A DNA stretch of 64,000 nt from Saccharibacillus sp. O23 (GCF_002205895.1 NZ_NJDE01000003.1:372001-436000), one strand, 5' to 3'; shown: positions 24,595-35,650, counted from the first letter of the stretch. The notes: generated by a model from the sequence alone, not told the origin. Program-made: numbers and translations.

Positions 24595-25129
24595 AACCCG
24601 ATTCCCCTTTCCTAGGCGGTTCCAGCCATTCGCATAGCTGCGCGCGGCCTCGCTTGAGTCTCATCTTCAACGCGCCTTCGCTCACGCCCAGCACCCGCGC
24701 CGCTTCGGCAATCTTCATGTCTTCCATATCCACCAGCGCGACGGCGAGCCGGAGCGGTTCTTTGAGCCGGCCCAACGCTTCTTTCAGCTCGACCATGCGA
24801 TAATCCTCGTCTTCTTTCGCCGGTTCGGGCATGACGCCCGGCAGCGAGATTCGCGCCTGTTTGCGCCGGATCGTATTGCATTCGTTAATCAGAATCCGGT
24901 AGAGCCACGTTTTGAAAAAAGCCGGATTTTTGAGCTTCCCGACCGCTCCGTACGCTTTGAGGATCGTCTCCTGCAAAGCGTCGGCGCAGTCCGCGTCGCT
25001 GCCTAATATCGTGCGGGCCGTGCGGTACATCGAACCTTTCCAAGCTTCCGCGAGCGACAAAAAAGCTTCGGCGTCTCCGTTCTTCGCCAGAGCGGCCAGC
25101 CGCTGGATCTCGATCCCGTCCATCTTCAT
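24575..25129 (-). CDS. ECF RNA polymerase sigma factor
   Basis: A 184-residue sigma-70-like factor with only regions 2 and 4. Region 2 is at about 25-90 (ADALQETILKAYGAVGKL, then FFKTWLYRILINEC). Region 4 is at about 115-170 (EAARVLGVSEGALKMRLKRGRAQL). The ATG at 25129 has no ribosome binding site of its own. An in-frame stop 33 nt upstream excludes an earlier start. Instead a 17-codon leader ORF with a strong ribosome binding site ends on the sequence ATGA, whose ATG is the sigma start. The partner is the anti-sigma-like gene at 23533. Confidence 0.92.
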   Translation of the reverse strand: MKMDGIEIQRLAALAKNGDAEAFLSLAEAWKGSMYRTARTILGSDADCADALQETILKAYGAVGKLKNPAFFKTWLYRILINECNTIRRKQARISLPGVMPEPAKEDEDYRMVELKEALGRLKEPLRLAVALVDMEDMKIAEAARVLGVSEGALKMRLKRGRAQLCEWLEPPRKGESGYERAEY

Positions 25130-25179
25130 ACGGCTCGGCAGACTGCCGCCCGTACCCGGTCATGATGCGCTGCGATCAT
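25126..25179 (-). CDS. Leader peptide translationally coupled to the ECF sigma gene
   Basis: A 17-codon ORF (MIAAHHDRVRAAVCRAV) starts with ATG at 25179 behind the excellent ribosome binding site GGAAGGAGGCGACG. Its TGA stop overlaps the sigma ATG as ATGA. Because the sigma gene lacks a ribosome binding site, ribosomes finishing this peptide would restart there. Whether the peptide itself has a role is unknown. Confidence 0.6.
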   Translation of the reverse strand: MIAAHHDRVRAAVCRAV

Positions 25180-25288
25180 CGTCGCCTCCTTCCTGTCCCG
25201 GTAATTCGTATTCCCGGCTTGCATGCTCCGTGTTTCATCAGTTCGACATGGATTAGATGACGCGCGATAGCGAAAAGTAACGGCTTGT

Positions 25289-25315
25289 TGCAACCTTTTT
25301 CGAAAAGGCTTCGTC
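25289..25315 (+). promoter_or_regulatory. ECF-type promoter of the SLH-protein gene
   Basis: TGCAAC at 25289-25294, a 17-nt spacer beginning CTTTTTC, then CGTC at 25312-25315. A TGCAAC...CGTC pair with a T-run after the -35 is the classic form of ECF promoters in Bacilli. It points to the SLH gene at 25389. The sigma operon is divergent, so this sigma factor probably reads it. A weaker match on the minus strand (GTTACTTTTC...CGTC) could serve the sigma operon itself. Confidence 0.6.
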
Positions 25316-25388
25316 TGTGGGGGCAGAAGAGAAACAAAGCGAAATGCGAATCCCGAATCTATCCCATCCCCCTCAGGAGGTTTTATCC

Positions 25389-26102
25389 ATGAAAAAGAAA
25401 TTCGCCGCTTCCTTGATGTCCGCTTCGATCCTTGCCGCTTCGCTCGGCGGTTCGATGTTCGCCGCTGCGCCGACCGCGTTCAAAGATCTCAAAGACGTCG
25501 CCGGTCAAGAAAAGATTCAATCGCTTCAGGAAAAAGGCATCGTCAAAGGCGTGAGCGCCAATGCTTTCGCGCCGAACGCTTCGGTCACGCAGGCGCAGGC
25601 GGTACAGTTCATCTCCAACGGACTGGGCTTGTCGACGACGGAACTCGGCGACCCGAACCCGAACCGCACGGCGCATGACCTGTTCCCGGCCGTCAAGAAC
25701 GACGCTTGGTACGCGCAGGCGTTCCTCGACACCGCGAACAGCGGCGCGAGCATCCCGTCGAACGTCGATCCGGCGGCCAAGATCACGCGCGAAGACTACG
25801 TCGATTATCTGATCGACGCGCTCAAAACGGCGGGCAACCTGCCGATGATCAACATCATCGCGCCGGAAATCGCCGACCAAGATTCGTTCGATATCGAGAA
25901 ACTCGGTTCGACCCAGCTCGCGATCGCGCTGGAGATCGCTCCGCTCGGCGCGGACAAGAAGTTCCATCCGCAGGAAGAGATCACGCGCGCCGAAGCCGCG
26001 GTCATGCTGTATAACGCGATCGATTACATGAGCAAGCTGAAGCATCCGATCGATACCCAACCGTCCGACGGCGAAATGCACATTCTTCCGATCAAGGAGT
26101 AA
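25389..26102 (+). CDS. Secreted SLH-domain protein
   Basis: A 237-residue protein with a Sec signal peptide (KKKFAASLMSASILAASLGGSMFAA). It has S-layer-homology-like segments: FKDLKDVAGQEKIQSLQEKGIVKGVSANAFAPNASVTQAQAVQFI, and a second one ending EEITRAEAAVMLYNAID. There is no enzymatic domain, so it may be a cell-wall-bound envelope protein. The ATG at 25389 follows TCAGGAGG; the frame opens earlier without one. It lies behind an ECF-type promoter next to the sigma/anti-sigma genes, which suggests it is part of that envelope stress response. Confidence 0.83.
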   Translation: MKKKFAASLMSASILAASLGGSMFAAAPTAFKDLKDVAGQEKIQSLQEKGIVKGVSANAFAPNASVTQAQAVQFISNGLGLSTTELGDPNPNRTAHDLFPAVKNDAWYAQAFLDTANSGASIPSNVDPAAKITREDYVDYLIDALKTAGNLPMINIIAPEIADQDSFDIEKLGSTQLAIALEIAPLGADKKFHPQEEITRAEAAVMLYNAIDYMSKLKHPIDTQPSDGEMHILPIKE

Positions 26103-26235
26103 CGACATCGGTTGCGGATCACGGGAACTTCTCGGTCGTCGGTCGAAGCAGGTTGACGTTCTCCCCCACCCCTGAACCCCAGGCCTGCTTCTTCCGCGTC
26201 GCGAACGCATATCCCGCGCCCGCACCGATCTCCGC

Positions 26236-26272
26236 AAAGCCGTCTGCGCCTCCCCCGCGCAGGCGGCTTTTT
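26236..26272 (+). terminator. Terminator of the SLH-protein gene
   Basis: The stem AAGCCGTCTGCGC / GCGCAGGCGGCTT (two mismatches) is followed by TTTTT. Its T-run overlaps the -35 of the next promoter. Confidence 0.75.
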
Positions 26273-26299
26273 GTACGGACGAGCGTTATCGCCTACAAT
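26271..26299 (+). promoter_or_regulatory. Sigma-A promoter of the XRE regulator
   Basis: TTGTAC (26271-26276), 17-bp spacer, TACAAT (26294-26299). It is 37 bp upstream of the ATG at 26336. Confidence 0.7.
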
Positions 26300-26335
26300 G
26301 AGAGCAATCCTATTCCATTCGAAAGGCGGAACTTC

Positions 26336-27184
26336 ATGAAGACCTATCGCTCTTCTTCGGCTTTGGGCGAATTCATTCGTTCGCGCCGTCAGCGTCTGCG
26401 TCCGGAAGACAGCGGCATCGAACCGCTGCCCGGCCGAAGACGCACGCCCGGGCTGCGCCGGGAAGAAGTCGCTTATCTGGCCAATATGAGCGTCACGTAT
26501 TATACGTGGCTGGAACAAGGCAAAGAACTGAACCCTTCGCAGGACATTCTGAGCAGTATCGGGCGCGCGCTTCGGCTCAGCGATTCGGAACAGAACTATC
26601 TGTTCTCGCTGGCGGAGCCTCGCCCGGTCGCCGCGCCGGTCTCCGAAACGCGAAGCGACCTGCCGCTCCTGAGGGCGCTCGCCGGACAAATGCGCTACCC
26701 GTGCTTCATGACGGACGACAGCACGGACATTCTGGCTTGGAACCGCTCGGCGGAGCTGGTGCTGGCCGATTTCGGGCGCATGCCGGAGAACGAGCGGCAT
26801 GTCATGCATCTCATTTTCCAAAATGAAAATTGTCGCAAACGGATCGCGAATTGGGAAGCGTTCGCCCGTTACACCGCGGCTTGGCTGCGCACCATTTTCG
26901 AGAGCAATAAGTCGAACCCCCGCTACCTGAAACGGTTCGAACATTTGAGCCGGGTCAGCGAAGATTTCCGCCGCTGCTGGGAGCTGTACGAGGTCAAAGA
27001 TCACCGGGTCTTCCCGATCGGAATGAACCTTCCGGACGGACGCGAACTGCGCTTCGAGATCCATTCGGCCGGCCATGTCGACCACGATCCGAATCTGGTA
27101 TGGACGATCTTCGTGCCGCAGGTCGGAACGGATACGGAGCAGATTCTGAACGAGCTGCTTAGAGCGGACGAGGAATCTTCTTAA
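26336..27184 (+). CDS. XRE-family regulator with MmyB-like ligand-binding domain
   Basis: A 282-residue protein. The N-terminal helix-turn-helix (about 8-75) has the hallmark RRRTPGLRREEVAYLANMSVTYYTWLEQGK of the MmyB-type regulators. The C-terminal domain (about 105-270) is the PAS-like MmyB ligand-binding fold (DILAWNRSAELVLADF), reported to bind fatty-acid-like ligands. ATG at 26336 behind GAAAGGCGG. Regulators of this type often sit next to the short-chain dehydrogenase they control, as here (SDR at 27403). Confidence 0.9.
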   Translation: MKTYRSSSALGEFIRSRRQRLRPEDSGIEPLPGRRRTPGLRREEVAYLANMSVTYYTWLEQGKELNPSQDILSSIGRALRLSDSEQNYLFSLAEPRPVAAPVSETRSDLPLLRALAGQMRYPCFMTDDSTDILAWNRSAELVLADFGRMPENERHVMHLIFQNENCRKRIANWEAFARYTAAWLRTIFESNKSNPRYLKRFEHLSRVSEDFRRCWELYEVKDHRVFPIGMNLPDGRELRFEIHSAGHVDHDPNLVWTIFVPQVGTDTEQILNELLRADEESS

Positions 27185-27296
27185 GTGCAGACCGCGGAAA
27201 GACCGTGTATCGTTCGCCAAGAGACCAAAGACCGATTGCAGACCGTTCGCCGACAGTTAGCAGAACGCTCCGTGCCGTAGGGGCGGATTCTTGTTC

Positions 27297-27350
27297 GAAG
27301 TTCAGCCTGTTAATCCCGTTACCCCTATCAGCCTGCCGTGGCTGAACTTC
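27297..27350. promoter_or_regulatory. Inverted repeat upstream of the SDR gene
   Basis: GAAGTTCAGCC (27297-27307) and its exact complement GGCTGAACTTC (27340-27350) are separated by 32 bp. A third partial copy GGAAGTTCA occurs just before the SDR ribosome binding site. It is a possible two-site operator for the upstream XRE regulator. Confidence 0.4.
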
Positions 27351-27402
27351 CGGACCGCGCGTTAAGCTGAAACGGAAGTTCATTCTCGGAAGGAGATCAA
27401 CG

Positions 27403-28275
27403 ATGCAAACTTGGTTCATTACCGGAGCGACCGGCGGACTCGCTACGCCGCTGGCGCATAAGCTGTTGGAACGAGGCGACCGGGTCGCCGCTACCGTGCG
27501 CCGTCCCGGCGCGCTCGACGAATGGAAAACGCGGTACGGCGACCGCCTATGGATCGCGCAGCTGGATCTGACGGACGTGCCGCAGATCGAACAGGTCGTG
27601 CAGCAAGCTTTCGCCGAGCTGGGTACGATCGACGTCGTCGTCAATAACGCCGCTTACGGCTTGTACGGCGCGATCGAAGAAGCGAGCGACGAGCAGATAC
27701 GGCATCAATTCGACACGAACGTGCTCGGTTCGTTCAAAGTGATGCGGACCGCGATGCCTTTCCTTCGCGCTCAAGGACGCGGACATCTGATCCAGCTCTC
27801 CAGCATGGCCGGCCATTATTCGATCCCGGGCATGGGATTCTACTGTTCGAGCAAATGGGCGATCGAAGGCGCGTTCGAAGCGCTGGCCAAAGAAGCCGCT
27901 CCGTTCGGTATCCGGTCCACGATGGTGGAGCCGGGCGGCATCCGTACGCCGTTCATCACCGGCAGCGCCAAATACGGCGAGCCGATGGACGCTTACCGCG
28001 AGCAGGAAGCCGGTTTGTTCACCCGCATGATGCGCGGCGAAGTGCCCGGAATGGACGATGCGGAAGCGTTCAACCGGATGGTGGTCGGCGATCCCGAGAA
28101 GATGGCGCAGGCGATCCTCGAACGCTCCGACGCGGGCGAAGGCCCGCTGCGCATGGCGCTCGGCAGCGACGCCTACCGCGAGATCCGCCAAGCGCTGACG
28201 GACCGTCTCGCCGCACTGGACGCGCAGCAGGAATTGGCGTATTCGACCGATGCGGACGACGTGAAGACGCGATAA
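27403..28275 (+). CDS. Short-chain dehydrogenase/reductase
   Basis: A 290-residue classical SDR oxidoreductase. The Rossmann cofactor motif is TGATGGLA (7-14), followed by a VNNAAYG stabilising motif and catalytic Ser (LSSMAGHYS), Tyr and Lys (YCSSKWA). The basic residues after the second strand (VRRPG) suggest NADPH preference. ATG at 27403 behind GGAAGGAGATC. It lies just downstream of an MmyB-like regulator, its likely controller. Substrate unknown. Confidence 0.93.
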   Translation: MQTWFITGATGGLATPLAHKLLERGDRVAATVRRPGALDEWKTRYGDRLWIAQLDLTDVPQIEQVVQQAFAELGTIDVVVNNAAYGLYGAIEEASDEQIRHQFDTNVLGSFKVMRTAMPFLRAQGRGHLIQLSSMAGHYSIPGMGFYCSSKWAIEGAFEALAKEAAPFGIRSTMVEPGGIRTPFITGSAKYGEPMDAYREQEAGLFTRMMRGEVPGMDDAEAFNRMVVGDPEKMAQAILERSDAGEGPLRMALGSDAYREIRQALTDRLAALDAQQELAYSTDADDVKTR

Positions 28276-28447
28276 AGACGGGGTCAGGGTCCGGGATCAG
28301 AGTCCGGAGTCGGCGTTCGAGTTCGTGCTTGCCGAGCGAATGCGGAAGAAGGCCTGAACATGGGAAAATCTGCGCTCCGATAAGTTTATGCGCGTTGGAT
28401 AAAAGAACTCAGGGAAGCAGCAGCCAAGATTCGCGCGTTCTTTCCGC

Positions 28448-28637
28448 AAAAATGCTGCGAAAATCCATGGTTTCGGGCCGACACCGGCATCTGATCGGTA
28501 AAATGCTGCGAAAATCCATCATTTTTAGGCTTTCGAGCGATTATAGAGATGATCGGGCCGAAAATGATGGATTCCTGCAACAATTATGCCCTTTGCGTTC
28601 CGATAATCGCCAAAATGATGGATATAGGCAGCATTTT
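28448..28637. repeat. GGAT-core quasi-palindrome quartet, family A (locus 1)
   Basis: Four copies of an about 26-nt motif with arms AAAATG / CATTTT and a core starting ATGGATT. They lie at 28448-28473 and 28500-28526 (reverse) and at 28561-28585 and 28612-28637 (forward). The two central copies can pair as an imperfect long hairpin. The locus fills the gap between the convergent SDR and GH53 genes, followed by two ordinary terminators. The same family in the same order recurs at 33737. Confidence 0.75.
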
Positions 28638-28643
28638 GGCATG

Positions 28644-28678
28644 AAAAAGCCGCTCCCGGCTGAGGGAGCGGCTTCTTT
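28644..28678 (+). terminator. Terminator in the SDR/GH53 gap
   Basis: Perfect 10-bp stem AGCCGCTCCC / GGGAGCGGCT, then TCTTT; an A-run on the other side makes it usable on the minus strand as well. Confidence 0.75.
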
Positions 28679-28687
28679 GGGACGGAT

Positions 28688-28724
28688 AAGAGACCGACGG
28701 GAAATATCCGTCGGTCTCTTCCCG
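28688..28724. terminator. Hairpin terminator after the GH53 gene
   Basis: Perfect 13-bp stem AAGAGACCGACGG / CCGTCGGTCTCTT with a 7-nt loop, 15 bp from the GH53 stop codon. There is no strong T-run. Confidence 0.6.
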
Positions 28725-28738
28725 CAAGCTGCGGCGGC

Positions 28739-32020
<3,282 letters not shown>

Positions 32021-32119
32021 TCATATAAAGCGTTTACATTTCGGCTGTGATCAATATAACAATCCCGGCCTGCGGGAGATACGAGATTATTGCAACATTT
32101 CGTGTGTTTCGGAAAGGGA

Positions 32120-32148
32120 TTGCGCAATCGCGGGCGGAAGGCTATAAT
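32120..32148 (+). promoter_or_regulatory. Sigma-A promoter of the histidine attenuator transcript
   Basis: TTGCGC (32120-32125), 17-bp spacer, TATAAT (32143-32148). Transcription would start near 32155, 38 nt before the leader-peptide ATG. Confidence 0.75.
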
Positions 32149-32192
32149 CGTCATCAACCGAAGCAGAAATTCGCCCGAAGGAGAGCGCGCCC

Positions 32193-32246
32193 ATGTTCCG
32201 TTACCGTCTTGCGGCCTTTCAACTTCATCATCACAAACAGCGTTAG
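32193..32246 (+). CDS. Histidine leader peptide
   Basis: A 17-codon ORF (MFRYRLAAFQLHHHKQR) with an AAGGAGAG ribosome binding site 7 nt upstream. It carries three consecutive His codons (CAT CAT CAC), three sense codons before its stop. The stop codon lies inside the first strand of the downstream hairpin series. This is the standard make-up of an amino-acid attenuator leader, and the downstream gene is histidyl-tRNA synthetase. Confidence 0.8.
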   Translation: MFRYRLAAFQLHHHKQR

Positions 32247-32346
32247 CACTCCTTTTTAAAACATAGAGGAGGGCTAACGCTTTTCGCGTTGGCCCTCCTG
32301 CGGCATAGCAAACGCGCAGGACCACAGGGTCCTGCGCGTTTTTTGT
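32240..32346 (+). promoter_or_regulatory. Histidine attenuator (alternative hairpins plus terminator)
   Basis: Strand 1 is GCGTTAGCACTCCT (32240-32253). Strand 2 is AGGAGGGCTAACGC (32267-32280). Strand 3 is GCGTTGGCCCTCCT (32286-32299). Strands 1 and 3 are near-identical and both pair with strand 2. The end of strand 3 (TCCTGCG) can also pair with CGCAGGA at 32316-32322, the 5' arm of the terminator ACGCGCAGGACC / GGTCCTGCGCGT followed by TTTTTT. Pairing 1:2 frees strand 3 to break the terminator; pairing 2:3 lets the terminator form. A ribosome at the stop codon would cover strand 1; one halted at the His codons would leave it free. The wiring is inferred, but the complementarity is directly visible. 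Confidence 0.75.
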
Positions 32347-32389
32347 TTTCTGCCGGAATTTCGAAATCGCGATACCGCAATCAGAGAGG

Positions 32390-33703
32390 ATGAACCCCAT
32401 GCAAAACGTAAAAGGCACTTATGATTTTTTCGGAAACGAGCAGGCGATTCGGCGCAAAGTCGAAAACACGCTGCGGACTCTGTTCGAGCTGTACGACTTC
32501 GACGAGATGAGTTCGACGATCCTGAACGAACTCGATCTGCTGACCTCCAAGTACGCGGGCGGCGACGAGATCGTCAAAGAAATGTACCGTCTGACGGATC
32601 AAGGCGAGCGCCGGCTGGGACTGCGTTACGATCTGACGATTCCTTTTGCCAAAGTGATCGCCTTGAATCCCGGCATCGAACTGCCTTACAAACGTTACGA
32701 GATCGGCAAAGTATTCCGCGACGGTCCGGTCAAAAAAGGACGCCTGCGCGAATTCCTGCAATGCGACGCGGACGTGGTCGGCGTTGCCGGGCCCGAAGCC
32801 GAGGCGGAATTGATGCAGCTCGCCGCCGAAGCGTTCCGCCGACTGGAACTTCCGGTCGTGATCCGCTGGAACAATCGGCGTTTTCTCGGCGAACTGCTGG
32901 CCGCGATCGGCGTACCGGAAGAACGGCGAAACGCCGTGATCTTGACGCTCGACAAGATCGCGAAGATCGGACGCGAAGAGGTTCGCCGCGAGCTGTCCGA
33001 TCAAGGCTTGGAAACCGAGATCGTCGGCGGCGTGCTGCGGCTGCTGGATCTCGGCGAAGCGGACCGCGGCGTCGAAGCGCTGGCCGAACGCTATGATTTG
33101 CCGGGCGGCGGCGGAGCCGGCGAAGTGCGCGCGCTCGGCAGGCTGCTGGAAGCGCTCGGGCTAAACGGGATCTGCCGCTTCGATCCTTTTCTGGCGCGGG
33201 GATTGTCGTTCTACACCGGAACCGTCTACGAGATCTTCGACGCTTCGGGAGAATTCGCTTCCAGTCTCGGCGGCGGCGGACGGTACGATTCGATCATCGG
33301 GCAGTTGGTCGGACGCGAAGACCTGCCGTATCCGACGGTCGGCTTGTCGTTCGGCATGGAGTCGATCATGGCGATGCTGGCGAAACGCGAGATCGATCTG
33401 CCGCAGCCCCAAGCGCTCGTGATTCCGATCTTCGGCGCGACCGCTCCGGCTCTGGCTGCGGCCGGCCTGCTGCGCGCCGGAGGCGTCCGCACGAGCGTGG
33501 AACTGAGCGGACGCAAACTCAAAAAGTCGCTCGCCGGAGCCGCTGCCCGAGGCATCCGTTACGTGATTCTGGTCGGCGAAGACGAAGCGGCGGCGGGACA
33601 GGTGCGTCTGAAAGACATGGACCGGCAGACGGAAGAAGCGCTGACGGCCGAAGAAGCGTTGACGCGGATCGGCGGGCGGATAGAGCAGACCGCATGCGAA
33701 TGA
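32390..33703 (+). CDS. hisS: Histidine--tRNA ligase (second-type HisRS)
   Basis: A 437-residue class II synthetase. The catalytic core has motif 2 (GLRYDLTIPFAKVIA...KRYEIGKVFRDG), the histidine-A-like LARGLSFYTGTVYE and motif 3 GGGGRYD. The C-terminal anticodon-binding domain (about 340-430, ELSGRKLKKSL) is present, which separates it from the shorter regulatory subunit HisZ. The N-terminal VKGTYDFFGNEQAIRRK differs from the main bacterial HisRS and marks a divergent second type. The start may be 32390 or the ATG at 32399 (MQNVKGTYDFF); GAGAGGATG lies upstream. No his biosynthetic genes follow. Expression is apparently set by the attenuator just upstream. Confidence 0.88.
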   Translation: MNPMQNVKGTYDFFGNEQAIRRKVENTLRTLFELYDFDEMSSTILNELDLLTSKYAGGDEIVKEMYRLTDQGERRLGLRYDLTIPFAKVIALNPGIELPYKRYEIGKVFRDGPVKKGRLREFLQCDADVVGVAGPEAEAELMQLAAEAFRRLELPVVIRWNNRRFLGELLAAIGVPEERRNAVILTLDKIAKIGREEVRRELSDQGLETEIVGGVLRLLDLGEADRGVEALAERYDLPGGGGAGEVRALGRLLEALGLNGICRFDPFLARGLSFYTGTVYEIFDASGEFASSLGGGGRYDSIIGQLVGREDLPYPTVGLSFGMESIMAMLAKREIDLPQPQALVIPIFGATAPALAAAGLLRAGGVRTSVELSGRKLKKSLAGAAARGIRYVILVGEDEAAAGQVRLKDMDRQTEEALTAEEALTRIGGRIEQTACE

Positions 33704-33736
33704 TCGAGCCGAACGCGATCGAACCGACTACGGAAT

Positions 33737-33926
33737 AAAATATTGCGAATTCCCATCATTTTCGCCGAATCGACAAGCTCAAACCAAAAAATGCTGCGAG
33801 CATCCATCATTTTATGCGCTTTTCTGCTTTTTCCGGCAGATGATCGCGAAAATGATGGATTGCTGCAACATTTGTAGGAGATTCGGTTCAGATCGCGGAA
33901 AAATGATGGATTCATGCAGCATTTTT
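33737..33926. repeat. GGAT-core quasi-palindrome quartet, family A (locus 2)
   Basis: Second family-A array, copies at 33737-33762 and 33787-33813 (reverse) and at 33849-33873 and 33901-33926 (forward). Order, spacing and orientation are the same as at 28448. It sits between the convergent hisS and mqo genes. A small TCTGC/GCAGA hairpin lies near the centre. The remaining sequence to 34150 shows nothing I recognise. Confidence 0.75.
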
Positions 33927-34150
33927 CCGCTTTCGGCTGGATTGGATAGATTTCGACGTTCCGCTTGTCGGCGAGCCGATGAGCGACGCGAAGGCTGCGG
34001 ATACAACCTGTCGATGCTCGGCCTTTCGATATTGTCCGATCGACGCGCCCGCTGCCGCCGCATCTCTAGTCGACTCATCGCCAGTTGACGCGTCTGCCCG
34101 GACGTCTGCGCGGTTAAGCCTGTCGCTTCGTCAAAAAGTCTGAGCCGACC

Positions 34151-35650
34151 TCAGCTCCGCACGGCCGCGATCTTCTCCAGACCGAGCGCGTCGGCCGTCG
34201 CGTCGAAGATCTGCTGGAACAGCTCCGGATGCTCGGACAGCTTCTTGCCGTAAGACGGGATCATCTCGCGGATCTTCGGCTCCCACTGCGGCATCTGCTG
34301 CGGGAAGCAGCGCTGCATCACTTCGAGCATGACGTGGACCGCCGTCGAAGCGCCCGGCGATGCGCCGAGCAGCGCGGCGACCGAACCGTCGGCGGCGCTG
34401 ACCACTTCCGTGCCGAACTGCAGCGTGCCTTTGCCCTGCGGCGTATCTTTGATGACCTGCACGCGCTGACCGGCCGTCACGACTTCCCAATCTTCGTCGC
34501 GCACTTCCGGGATAAACTCGCGCAGCTCGGCGATCCGTTGAGCGTTCGAGAGCATAAGCTGTTGGACCAAATATTTGGTCAAGCCCATCTCTTTGGCTCC
34601 GGCGGCCAGCATCGTCAGCAGATTGCTCGGCTTGACCGAACCGATCAGGTCCATGTTCGAGCCGGTCTTCAGGAACTTCGGCGTGAAGCCCGCGAACGGG
34701 CCGAACAGCAGCGCTTTTTTGCCGTCGATGTAGCGGGTGTCCAAGTGCGGCACGGACATCGGCGGCGCGCCGAGTTTGGCTTTGCCGTAGACTTTCGCAT
34801 GATGTTTCTCGGCGATTTCCGGATTTTTGCAGACCATGAACAATCCGCTGACCGGGAATCCGCCGATATGCTTGGACTCCGGAATGCCCGTCTTCTGAAG
34901 CAGAGGCAGACTGCCGCCGCCCGCGCCGATAAAGACGAATTTGGCTTCGTGCGTCTCGACCCGGTTGCTGTCCAGATTTTGGACTCTGACCCGCCAGCCG
35001 CCGCCCGGAGCGCGCTTGATATCCCGGATCGCATGGCGGTAATGCACTTCGACGCCTTTCGTTTTCAGATGATCGAACATCAGCCGCGTCAGCGCTCCGA
35101 AATTCACGTCCGTACCGGAATCGATCTTGGTCGCCGCTACATGCTCGCCGCCTTCGCGGCCGTTCATCATGAGCGGAATCCATTCGCGCAGCTGCCCGTG
35201 ATCTTCCGTATAATCCATGCCTTGGAACAGTGGATTCTGTGATAGCGCTTTAAATCGCTTGCTTAGAAATTCGACGTCTTTGTCGCCCGTAACCCAGCTC
35301 ATATGCGGGATCGGCCGGATAAACGCCTGCGGGTCTTTCAGCAATCCATGCTGCACCAGATGCGCCCAGAACTGCCGCGACAATTGGAACTGCTCGTTGA
35401 TATTGACGGCTTTGCTGATATCGATCGAGCCGTCCGGTTTCTCGGTCGTATAATTCAATTCGCACAGCGCCGCATGGCCCGTGCCCGCGTTGTTCCATTC
35501 GTTCGAACTTTCTTCGCCGGCGCTCGCCAGCTTCTCGAACGTTTTGATCTCCCAGTCCGGAGCCAGCTCTTTCAGCAAGGTTCCGAGCGTCGCGCTCATG
35601 ACTCCGGCCCCGATTAAGATGACGTCTGTTTTGTTTTGTACGCTGCTCAT
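34151..35650 (-). CDS. mqo: Malate:quinone oxidoreductase
   Basis: A 499-residue FAD enzyme of the Mqo family. It oxidises malate to oxaloacetate and passes electrons to the quinone pool at the membrane. It has the FAD dinucleotide motif [12 protein letters not shown] near the N-terminus (about 12-23) and the family stretches [30 protein letters not shown] and [16 protein letters not shown]. The C-terminal part includes [12 protein letters not shown]. It has full family length. ATG at 35650 behind GGAAGGG; the frame runs on upstream without a ribosome binding site. Single gene. Confidence 0.95.
   Translation of the reverse strand: MSSVQNKTDVILIGAGVMSATLGTLLKELAPDWEIKTFEKLASAGEESSNEWNNAGTGHAALCELNYTTEKPDGSIDISKAVNINEQFQLSRQFWAHLVQHGLLKDPQAFIRPIPHMSWVTGDKDVEFLSKRFKALSQNPLFQGMDYTEDHGQLREWIPLMMNGREGGEHVAATKIDSGTDVNFGALTRLMFDHLKTKGVEVHYRHAIRDIKRAPGGGWRVRVQNLDSNRVETHEAKFVFIGAGGGSLPLLQKTGIPESKHIGGFPVSGLFMVCKNPEIAEKHHAKVYGKAKLGAPPMSVPHLDTRYIDGKKALLFGPFAGFTPKFLKTGSNMDLIGSVKPSNLLTMLAAGAKEMGLTKYLVQQLMLSNAQRIAELREFIPEVRDEDWEVVTAGQRVQVIKDTPQGKGTLQFGTEVVSAADGSVAALLGASPGASTAVHVMLEVMQRCFPQQMPQWEPKIREMIPSYGKKLSEHPELFQQIFDATADALGLEKIAAVRS

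Noticed and set aside
28448..28637. CRISPR array as explanation of the repeats
   Set aside because: Copies are inverted relative to each other, only four per locus, imperfect, with spacers of unequal length, and no cas genes are nearby.
32150..32389. T-box riboswitch upstream of hisS
   Set aside because: No AGGGTGG-ACCGCG T-box sequence and no specifier-loop layout. The region is instead filled by a leader peptide and alternating hairpins.
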